Virus record (IMG/VR): IMGVR_UViG_3300018416_000144
Coordinates: 1-21,016 of that record
Origin: a virus
Direction: 5' to 3' (one strand)
Length of the DNA: 21,016 bases
In this document: positions 15,115 to 21,016 of the stretch, piece by piece
Layout: the number at the start of each line of letters is the position of its first letter
Numbering within the stretch: position 1 is the stretch's first letter
Program-made: the position numbers and the translations under genes
Notes under the pieces: generated by a model
Told to the model about the DNA's origin: nothing
Database searches by the model: none
Seen by the model: the letters and a program-made list of their open reading frames with translations, nothing else

Positions 15115-15154
15115 GTCTTTTTTCAGTTATTTTTAAATAAAATTTTACTTGACA
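15109..15154. repeat. Inverted repeat joining divergent -35 boxes
   Basis: TGTCAAGT (15109-15116) and ACTTGACA (15147-15154) are perfect eight-base inverted copies. Each arm contains one -35 hexamer, of the minus-strand and plus-strand promoters respectively. The 30 bases between them are strongly AT-rich (TTTTTT at 15118-15123, TTTTTAAATAAAATTTT at 15130-15146). This resembles a shared UP-element-like centre. Confidence 0.65.
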
Positions 15155-15177
15155 AACGAGGTTAAAAGGGTTATACT
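15149..15177 (+). promoter_or_regulatory. Sigma70-type promoter for gene 55
   Basis: TTGACA (15149-15154) and TATACT (15172-15177) have the ideal 17-base spacing, with an AT-rich tract upstream. It lies 26 bases before the gp55 ATG and would make the late sigma factor available early from host polymerase. The preceding stretch 15064-15108 shows no terminator. Confidence 0.88.
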
Positions 15178-15202
15178 TGTACACAATAAGGAGTGAAAAT
15201 GC

Positions 15203-15781
15203 ATGGCAAAAAGAAATTACGTTAACAATCCAGAATTCTTGCAAGCTATCATAGCATACAAAAAGCTATGCAGTGAAGCAGAAGATTCGGGAGATCCAAG
15301 ACCACAGATACCCGACTATATAGGACATTGTATCTACCAGATATCAACTAGGCTCGCATCTAAGCCTAATTTTTCTGGGTACTCATACAAAGATGAGATG
15401 ATCAGTGATGGACTTGAGAATGCTATTCAAGCTTTGGGAAATTTTGATCCTGAAAAGTCTCACAATCCGTTTGCTTACTTCACTCAGATTATTTGGTACG
15501 CATTTCTTCGGAGAATCGAAAAAGAGAAGAAGCAGTTGTATATCAAGCACAAGGTTACAGAAAATTCTGTGATGACTGGTACTGCCGTAGATCACGCTGA
15601 GGGCAGTGTGGATCGAAATGGAGAACCAGGTTATATCGATCTCAATAATGACTACATGAGTGATTTTGTTCGTGGTTATGAAAAGAAGATGGACGACAAG
15701 AAAAAAGCGCAAATCAAATCCAAGAAGGGCTTAGAGAAGTTTATTGATGATGAGGATAAAACGAAAGAGGAGACAGAATGA
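15203..15781 (+). CDS. 55: Late-transcription sigma factor gp55
   Basis: gp55 replaces the host sigma factor and directs RNA polymerase to the TATAAATA late promoters, in T4 together with gp33 and the gp45 clamp. The product is 192 residues (T4 185). The family core is clear: a YIGHCIYQISTRLASKPNFSGYSY stretch, DEMISDGLENAIQALGNFDP, then NPFAYFTQIIWYAFLRRIEKEKKQ. This is the sigma region 2-like helix set, with its aromatic-rich segment. AAGGAG at 15188-15193 is nine bases before the ATG at 15203; an ATG at 15199 is out of frame. The C-terminus is highly charged (KKMDDKKKAQIKSKKG). The stop overlaps gene 47 by four bases (ATGA). Its cognate promoters occur at least six times in this window. 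Confidence 0.95.
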   Translation: MAKRNYVNNPEFLQAIIAYKKLCSEAEDSGDPRPQIPDYIGHCIYQISTRLASKPNFSGYSYKDEMISDGLENAIQALGNFDPEKSHNPFAYFTQIIWYAFLRRIEKEKKQLYIKHKVTENSVMTGTAVDHAEGSVDRNGEPGYIDLNNDYMSDFVRGYEKKMDDKKKAQIKSKKGLEKFIDDEDKTKEETE

Positions 15782-16845
15782 AAATTGCTGTTATCAATGA
15801 TACACATTGGGGTGCAAGAAACGATAACGCCGCATTTCAAGAATACTTTAACAAATTTTATCGGGAAGTTTTCTTTCCCAAGTTGCGTGAAGAAGGTATA
15901 AAAACTATATTTCATCTTGGTGATGTAACAGATAGACGTAAGTACATTAACTTTGTAACAGCCAAGAACTTAGAAGAGAACTTCATGAAAGTGTGCCATG
16001 AAGAAGGTATCGAACTGTACATCATTGCAGGTAATCATGATACGTTCTACAAGAACACAAATGAGGTCAATAGTCTTCGGCAATTGTATGGTACATCTAA
16101 GTACGATAACATCCACATCTATTGGGATGAGCCAGTTGAACTACAGATGGAAAGCTGTAAAGTGATGATGGCGCCTTGGATCTGTGCTGACAATCAAGAG
16201 AAGTCATTTCAAGCATTTAAAGACACAGATGCTCAAGTTCTATTTGGTCATTTAGAGATGCAGGGCTTTGAAATGATGAAAGGTCAACTTTGTGATCACG
16301 GACTAGACAAGAAGATTTTTAATCGTTTTGATGCGGTCTATTCTGGTCACTTTCATCATCCGTCTACGATAGACAACATCACTTATCTTGGTGCACCGTA
16401 TGAGATGAATTGGTCAGATTATGATCAGAGGCGTGGATTCAACATCTTCGATACTGAAGATAGAAGTATGACTCACGTTGCAAACAATCTACGTATGTTC
16501 CATAAAATCATGTATGACGATGAAGATATGACAATCGAAGATATTGCAAATCTTGACACTTCGAACTTGACAAACACCTTCATAAAAGTTATAGTAAGAA
16601 ACAAGAGTAATCCATATATCTTCGATTTGTTCTTGGACAAGTTGCAAGCCGCCGGACCTTGTGATATCAAGGTTGTCGAGGATCATATGAATTTGGATGT
16701 AATTGATGAGAGTGAACTAGTTGATGAAGCACAGGACACTTTGACCATTCTAAAACAGTATGTCTCTAACTTGGAGATTACGAATGATAAGGCAAAGATC
16801 GAAAAAGTGCTAGATGAATTATATCAAGAGGCTATCAATTTATGA
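15778..16845 (+). CDS. 47: Recombination nuclease subunit gp47 (SbcD/Mre11-like)
   Basis: With gp46 it forms the Mre11/Rad50-type complex that resects DNA ends for recombination-dependent replication and degrades host DNA. The product is 355 residues (T4 339). All metallophosphoesterase motifs are visible: NDTH (7-10), GDVTDRR (48-54), GNHD (85-88), GH (157-158) and GHFH (190-193). The C-terminal roughly 120 residues (from LRMFHKIMY) form the usual capping and gp46-binding part. The ATG overlaps the gene 55 stop. A promoter-like TTGACA-N17-TATAGT lies within the gene at 16567-16595 and could add transcription of gene 46. Confidence 0.95.
   Translation: MKIAVINDTHWGARNDNAAFQEYFNKFYREVFFPKLREEGIKTIFHLGDVTDRRKYINFVTAKNLEENFMKVCHEEGIELYIIAGNHDTFYKNTNEVNSLRQLYGTSKYDNIHIYWDEPVELQMESCKVMMAPWICADNQEKSFQAFKDTDAQVLFGHLEMQGFEMMKGQLCDHGLDKKIFNRFDAVYSGHFHHPSTIDNITYLGAPYEMNWSDYDQRRGFNIFDTEDRSMTHVANNLRMFHKIMYDDEDMTIEDIANLDTSNLTNTFIKVIVRNKSNPYIFDLFLDKLQAAGPCDIKVVEDHMNLDVIDESELVDEAQDTLTILKQYVSNLEITNDKAKIEKVLDELYQEAINL
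16567..16595 (+). promoter_or_regulatory. Possible internal promoter within gene 47
   Basis: TTGACA (16567-16572) and TATAGT (16590-16595) are 17 bases apart. These are the same two hexamers and the same spacing as the promoter at 20087. It lies 247 bases before the gp46 start, inside coding sequence (ALT-poor region LTNTFIKVIVR), so chance cannot be excluded. Confidence 0.4.
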
Positions 16846-18554
16846 TACTATTTGAAAAGGTTCGTTATAAGAACATTTTAAGTACTGGTAATACTTGGAC
16901 AGAAGTTTTTTTAAACCGCAGTAAATCCACTTTGATCGTGGGCGAGAATGGAGCAGGCAAATCAACCATGCTTGATGCTCTTACATTTGCCCTATACGGC
17001 AAGCCGTTCAGAAAGATCAATAAGAATCAGTTGACAAACAGCGTTAACGGCAAAGGTTTAGAGGTAGAAGCCTTCTTTAGCATTAGTGGTAATAACTATG
17101 TAATCAAGCGTGGTATCAAGCCAGGCAAGTTTGAAGTTTGGAAGAATGACGAACTACTAAACCAAGATGCGGCTGCCCGTGATTACCAGACATACTTAGA
17201 AGAGCAAATTCTAAAACTCAACTACAAGTCTTTTGGTCAAGTAGTTGTTTTGGGTTCTAGTACGTTTATTCCATTTATGCAGTTGAAAGCGGGTGAGCGT
17301 AGGGATATCATTGAAGACTTATTAGATATTCAAATTTTTACAACGATGAATACTCTTCTTAAAGATAAAGTGTCAGAGAACAAAGCAGAGATTACTGACA
17401 TTAAATACCAGATCGACTTAGTTGAGAATAAGATCGATAGTGCCAAAAATCACAATGCGTCTATTCGAAAGATTAAAGAGACTGAAGTTGGCAAGCTGAA
17501 AGACAAACTTAAAGAACAAGTTGTGTTTGTCGAAGAACAACAGGCTTTAATGGATACACTCTTAGATGAAATTGAAGAACTAAATAGCAGTATCACAGAC
17601 AAGGCTGATCAAAAGAAAAAACTAGCAGAGTTTCAGGAGCTAAATCATGATCTCACAACTCGACTCAATAAGTTACGTAAGGACGTTGAATTCTATCAAA
17701 AGCACGACAACTGTCCAACCTGTAAACAAGGGATCGAACACGAATTCAAAGAAGAAACAATCGAATCCTCAAGAGCAACAGCGGCAGAAATCGAAACAGC
17801 AAAAGGGGAGATTGGACATAAGAGTGTAGTGGTTGAGACTAGACTTGCAGAAATCGATCAAGTTGAAGATACTATGTCGGAGAAAAATATCTCTGTTAGT
17901 GAGCATAGAGCAAATGTTAAGATTGGCATGAATACGTGTAAGTCTATCAAGAAAGAACTTGATGGTGCCCAACAAGAAGTTGAGGAGATCGATACTTCTG
18001 ATATTAAGAAGTTAGAGGGCGACCTAAATGACTATCACTCAAAGCAGAATGAACTATTTGATCATAGAGAGACCTTGAGTGTTGTTGCTTCTATGCTGAA
18101 AGATGGCGGTATCAAAACTCGTATTATTAAACAGTATGTACCAGTGATGAACAAACTGATCAATAAGTATTTGTCAGCAATGGACTTTTTTGTTCAGTTT
18201 GAATTAGATGAAAACTTTAACGAAACAATCAAGTCTCGTTTCCGTGATGAGTTTTCTTATTCCTCTTTCTCAGAGGGCGAGAAGTTAAGAATTGACCTTG
18301 CACTTCTCTTTACATGGAGAGCCGTATCTAAGTTGCGGAACTCTGTGTCCACTAACTTGTTGATCATGGATGAAATTATGGATTCTTCGTTAGATAATGC
18401 AGGAACTGAAGAGTTTCTAAAAATCATTGAAGAACTGACTGCTGACTCAAACATCTTTATTATCAGTCACAAGGGTGATCAACTATTTGACAAATTCCAT
18501 AGCGTAATCAAGTTCGAAAAAGTGAAGAACTTTAGTAGAATTGCAACAACATAG
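16842..18554 (+). CDS. 46: Recombination nuclease subunit gp46 (SbcC/Rad50-like ATPase)
   Basis: gp46 is the SMC-type ATPase partner of gp47. The product is 570 residues (T4 560). Walker A GENGAGKST is at 34-42. Two coiled-coil arms flank a zinc hook C291-P-T-C294. The ABC signature SFSEGEKLRID has its SEGE at 477-480, and Walker B LLIMDE (506-511) is followed by the D-loop DSSLD. A C-terminal switch His lies in FIISHKGD. Every key residue is present, so the complex should be active. The ATGA overlap with gene 47 keeps the two subunits in step. The arms are short, as in T4 gp46. Confidence 0.97.
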   Translation: MILFEKVRYKNILSTGNTWTEVFLNRSKSTLIVGENGAGKSTMLDALTFALYGKPFRKINKNQLTNSVNGKGLEVEAFFSISGNNYVIKRGIKPGKFEVWKNDELLNQDAAARDYQTYLEEQILKLNYKSFGQVVVLGSSTFIPFMQLKAGERRDIIEDLLDIQIFTTMNTLLKDKVSENKAEITDIKYQIDLVENKIDSAKNHNASIRKIKETEVGKLKDKLKEQVVFVEEQQALMDTLLDEIEELNSSITDKADQKKKLAEFQELNHDLTTRLNKLRKDVEFYQKHDNCPTCKQGIEHEFKEETIESSRATAAEIETAKGEIGHKSVVVETRLAEIDQVEDTMSEKNISVSEHRANVKIGMNTCKSIKKELDGAQQEVEEIDTSDIKKLEGDLNDYHSKQNELFDHRETLSVVASMLKDGGIKTRIIKQYVPVMNKLINKYLSAMDFFVQFELDENFNETIKSRFRDEFSYSSFSEGEKLRIDLALLFTWRAVSKLRNSVSTNLLIMDEIMDSSLDNAGTEEFLKIIEELTADSNIFIISHKGDQLFDKFHSVIKFEKVKNFSRIATT

Positions 18555-18563
18555 GAGAGTAAA

Positions 18564-18746
18564 TTGGCAATAGCAGATCGATTGGCTTCTTTAGAGAGGA
18601 AACATAAGAACTTGCATGATAGGGTAGAAGCGGCTGAAGCAGAGAAAGCACCAGACCACTATATATCTAATATGAAGCGAGAAAAGTTAGTACTTAAAGA
18701 TGAGATTACTCAACTCAAAAAACAAGTGATCGAACAATTTAAATAG
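18564..18746 (+). CDS. DUF465-like small coiled-coil protein
   Basis: The product is 60 residues and starts with TTG; AGGAGAG at 18553-18559 lies five bases upstream, and no ATG is available until residue 37. The sequence is one heptad-rich helix, a short break (KAPDHYISNM) and a second helix (KREKLVLKDEITQLKKQ). This is the layout of the DUF465/YdcH family, whose short alphaproteobacterial members have the same -LKR-KL-LKDEI- ending. Molecular role unknown. It could have been captured from a host, so it is a weak clue to an alphaproteobacterial host. It lies between gene 46 and the cytidylyltransferase with gaps of about 10 bases, so it is in the same transcript. Confidence 0.72.
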   Translation: MAIADRLASLERKHKNLHDRVEAAEAEKAPDHYISNMKREKLVLKDEITQLKKQVIEQFK

Positions 18747-18757
18747 AAGGTGATTAT

Positions 18758-19207
18758 ATGATGAAGAAAGCGAAACGTGTAGGATTTACATGTAGTACGT
18801 TTGACCTGTTACACGCAGGACATGTTATGATGCTACGTGAAGCAAAAGAACAATGTGACCACTTAATATGTGGTCTTCAAATCGATCCTGCTTTGGATCG
18901 ACCAGAGAAGAACTCACCCATTCAATCTATTGTTGAGCGTTATACTCAACTACAGGCTGTGAAGTACGTTGATGAAATCGTGGTGTATTCTACCGAAACT
19001 GACTTGAAAGATATTCTTGAGTTGTATCTCATTGATGTTCGTATCTTAGGTCCAGAGTACAAAGATAAAGACTTTACTGGTAGAGATGTGTGTGACAGGC
19101 GCAACATAGAATTATATTTCAACAATAGAGACCATCGATTTTCGTCTAGCAGTCTGCGTACTAACGTAGTATGGGGCGAGTCGGACATGGTAAACAAGAA
19201 CAAGTAA
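18758..19207 (+). CDS. Cytidylyltransferase-like nucleotidyltransferase
   Basis: The product is 149 residues and closely resembles the glycerol-3-phosphate cytidylyltransferase / RfaE-C group. The nucleotide-binding GFTCSTFDLLHAGHVMML contains the HAGH signature (19-22). RYTQLQAVKYVDEIVVY and ILGPEYKDKDFTG (97-109) follow, then SSSSLR (129-134) in place of the usual ISTT-type motif. Such enzymes join a phosphorylated small molecule to CMP or AMP, making an activated donor; the substrate cannot be read from sequence. AAGGTG at 18747-18752 is five bases before the first of two Met codons. It directly precedes two glycosyltransferase-like genes, so it may supply their donor. Phage copies of this family are known but poorly characterised. 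Confidence 0.85.
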   Translation: MMKKAKRVGFTCSTFDLLHAGHVMMLREAKEQCDHLICGLQIDPALDRPEKNSPIQSIVERYTQLQAVKYVDEIVVYSTETDLKDILELYLIDVRILGPEYKDKDFTGRDVCDRRNIELYFNNRDHRFSSSSLRTNVVWGESDMVNKNK

Positions 19208-19210
19208 GTC

Positions 19211-20074
19211 ATGATAGAGCGAATATACATTCCCACTGTTCGAAGGTGTGACAATCAAATCACATATGAAAATCTTCCTAAGGAACTTCAGGAAAGAGTC
19301 ATTATGGTAGTTGAGCCTGGCGAAAGGCATCTATACAACTACCCTTGCGAGTATCTTGAAATACCAGAAGAGATAGTTGGCAGTTGGACACAACTCGCAC
19401 AAACCAGAGAGTTCATTCATAAACACGCTGGTGCCATAAAGTATTGTGTTGCCGATGACGATATAGTAATTAAACGAAGAAATGCGAAGTATTGGACTGG
19501 AGAGTCTAATATGGAGTTGACAAAAAGAAATGCTACTTCAGAAGAAACCCTAGAGATGTATGATAAGATATCTACTTGGCTCGATGAAAAGCCTATAGGT
19601 ATTGTTGGTCTTTCTGAAGCAGGTATACCGCCAGCAGACGTTGAGTATGAAGACACAAGGGATGTCTACTCTTATGTGTTTTATGATGGAAGAATGATAT
19701 CTAAAATCATTGATGAGATGGATATTTGTTCTTTAAGAATTGCTGAAGACGTTCTCTTTTTGTATGAAGCGATGTCTAGAGGCATCAACACTAGAAAGTC
19801 TACTGAATGGATGTTTGACAATAGAAGTCTAGTAGATAAAAAGTTATCAGACTCCCGTGAAGTTTGGTCTGGTATGTTTGATAGTGAAGAAGAAAAGCCA
19901 GAAGATTTTTATCAAACTGAAGAACACTATGAAGCGTTAAGGTACATACAGCGAAAATATCCATACGGAATGAAGATTTTTGAAAAGCATGGCAAAATGA
20001 AAAACGTCAAGTATTGGAAGAAAGTCTACAGACCAATGGTGGCTGATGGTGCCTCGCTTGAAGAGTTTATGTAA
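19211..20074 (+). CDS. Glycosyltransferase-like protein (GT-A type, TAGT-like)
   Basis: The product is 287 residues. It begins IERIYIPTVRRCDNQITYENL, with IVVEP-type IMVVEPGE at 32-38, a Gln-x-x-Thr-Arg helix (LAQTREFIHKHAGA) and YCVADDDIVIKRR, whose DDD (82-84) would be the metal- and sugar-nucleotide-binding DXD of a GT-A fold. A later AEDVLFLYEAMSRGI resembles an acceptor or base-binding region. I relate it to phage TET-associated glycosyltransferases, which add sugars to hydroxymethylated pyrimidines. That link is from memory and may be wrong; other substrates are possible. The start is three bases after the preceding stop, with no strong ribosome site, implying translational coupling. 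The C-terminal roughly 100 residues are charged and not recognised. Confidence 0.6.
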   Translation: MIERIYIPTVRRCDNQITYENLPKELQERVIMVVEPGERHLYNYPCEYLEIPEEIVGSWTQLAQTREFIHKHAGAIKYCVADDDIVIKRRNAKYWTGESNMELTKRNATSEETLEMYDKISTWLDEKPIGIVGLSEAGIPPADVEYEDTRDVYSYVFYDGRMISKIIDEMDICSLRIAEDVLFLYEAMSRGINTRKSTEWMFDNRSLVDKKLSDSREVWSGMFDSEEEKPEDFYQTEEHYEALRYIQRKYPYGMKIFEKHGKMKNVKYWKKVYRPMVADGASLEEFM

Positions 20075-20086
20075 TTAAATTTGGTG

Positions 20087-20115
20087 TTGACAAATCCATA
20101 AATATCTGATATAGT
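20087..20115 (+). promoter_or_regulatory. Sigma70-type promoter for the last gene
   Basis: TTGACA (20087-20092) and TATAGT (20110-20115) are 17 bases apart in a 64-base non-coding gap. The GTGTTGAC context is shared with the uvsY promoter at 12741. It lies 24 bases before the next ATG. Confidence 0.82.
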
Positions 20116-20138
20116 GGTAATAATTTAATGGAGTACAT

Positions 20139-21016
20139 ATGACAAACAACACAAAACCTATAGTCGAAGAGAGTGCCAACTACGACAACTATATGGATGA
20201 TGAGGCACGTAAAAATGATTCTTACAGTATTAGCTTAGACAAATTTTTCGATGAGCCTATGCCTGATAAACTTGTTGATGCTACTAAAGTTAAAAAGACT
20301 GTACAGAACGATGTATGGAAATCAATTTACGTTCACTTTAGAACGCAAGATGATATGGTCGATTTCTGTCAAAAAATTAATCAGATGATTCCAGGATACG
20401 TAAAAGAAACTTACTATCCATTAGAAGATCGTGCGGTGTCTTTGTTTAAAGATATGGAAGAAGAGCCTGTTGCGATTGATGCTAATCTACTTGTTCCTGA
20501 ATACAATGGACCAGGATTCAGTAAAGTCAAGCCTGTCGAATCAAGCTGGACAAAACACTGGGTTGGTATGCCAGAATTCACTCAAAACGATAAAGTGAAG
20601 TTCAGAGCAATCACTATGCACTTTAGATGTGAGGCTGACTATAAAGAGTTCTCGCAAAAAATCAATCAAGAGGTTACTGAGAAGACTAAAAGCATTTGGC
20701 ATCCCGAACAGCATATCACAAAGAATTTGTTGTTACGGTGGATTCAGCCAGAGGGTAGAACTTTACCTAGACATCCCATGTACATCGTATCTAAGGGTCG
20801 TGCGGATTCAATGTTTACTTCAAGGTCTTTGTCTCGTATGCAGATTCCACATTACATTGTGATTGAGCCGCAAGACTTAGATAGCTACGATAAAGCACTT
20901 GACGTATTCAAAATGAGAGATTATGTGACACTTCTAGTCGCACCTTTCTCCAATCACGGAGATGGTCCTGGTCGTGCTAGAAACTGGGCATGGGATCATT
21001 CGATCAGTATCGGTGC
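20139..21016 (+). CDS. Tandem-repeat plus glycosyltransferase-like protein (partial)
   Basis: An open frame runs from the ATG at 20139 (GGAG at 20130-20133) to the window edge, giving 292 residues with the C-terminus missing. After an acidic leader of about 55 residues come two copies of an alpha/beta module (about 56-94 and 150-189), sharing I-x-V/M-H-F-R-x3-D-x3-F-x-Q-K-I-N-Q. The second copy is preceded by WVGMPEF-Q and ends TKSIWHPE, a signature I recall from phage ParB-like and related modification proteins. From about residue 210 a new domain begins: HPMYIVSKGRADSMFTSRSL, then YIVIEPQDL and GPGRARNWAWDHS. This parallels the preceding protein and the TET-associated glycosyltransferase family. 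The DXD site would lie just beyond the edge. The gene is under its own early-type promoter. Function is inferred, not proven. Confidence 0.68.
   Translation, partial: MTNNTKPIVEESANYDNYMDDEARKNDSYSISLDKFFDEPMPDKLVDATKVKKTVQNDVWKSIYVHFRTQDDMVDFCQKINQMIPGYVKETYYPLEDRAVSLFKDMEEEPVAIDANLLVPEYNGPGFSKVKPVESSWTKHWVGMPEFTQNDKVKFRAITMHFRCEADYKEFSQKINQEVTEKTKSIWHPEQHITKNLLLRWIQPEGRTLPRHPMYIVSKGRADSMFTSRSLSRMQIPHYIVIEPQDLDSYDKALDVFKMRDYVTLLVAPFSNHGDGPGRARNWAWDHSISIG

Noticed and set aside
1-21016. CRISPR arrays, insertion sequences, integrase or attachment sites
   Set aside because: No repeated spacer-like units, terminal inverted repeats with a transposase, or recombinase motifs were seen.

Overview
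The window is the structural core plus part of the recombination and late-transcription region of a T4-type contractile-tailed bacteriophage. Every recognisable gene is on the + strand and packed tightly. The gene order (13 end)-14-15-16-17-18-19-20-67-68-21-22-23, then a tail-tube-like gene, uvsY, uvsW, an Sm-like gene, 55, 47, 46, is the order I associate with marine T4-like myoviruses. No photosynthesis gene or tRNA is present. A small DUF465-type coiled-coil protein of the form common in alphaproteobacteria weakly suggests a marine alphaproteobacterial host rather than a cyanobacterium. The host cannot be fixed from this sequence.

Region 1 (1-6704) holds the end of a probable gp13, the neck protein gp14, tail terminator gp15, small and large terminase gp16/gp17, sheath gp18 and tube gp19. 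gp14 and gp18 each carry an extra beta-rich block not expected in the T4 proteins. Region 2 (6705-12092) is the head module: portal gp20, prohead core gp67/gp68-like proteins, protease gp21, scaffold gp22 and major capsid gp23. It is bounded by two strong intrinsic terminators.

Region 3 (12093-12741) contains two tandem T4-type late promoters. Between them lies a roughly 75-nt sequence that folds as a three-way junction starting almost exactly at the predicted late start site; it is the best candidate for an undescribed element. It is followed by a paralogue of the tail tube protein.

Region 4 (12742-18746) is a sigma70-driven recombination/late-switch cluster: UvsY, UvsW, an Sm-like protein, late sigma factor gp55 and the gp47/gp46 nuclease, plus a DUF465-like protein. 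A consensus promoter pointing backwards (minus strand) sits head-to-head with the gp55 promoter. Region 5 (18758-21016) is a modification-type cassette: a cytidylyltransferase and two glycosyltransferase-like proteins, the last cut by the window edge.

Regulation divides cleanly. Exact TATAAATA late promoters precede gp18, gp67, gp22, gp23, the structured RNA and the tube paralogue. Host-type TTGACN-N17-TANANT promoters precede uvsY, gene 55 and the last gene. gp55 made early would direct RNA polymerase to the TATAAATA sites, so the window contains both the switch and its targets.
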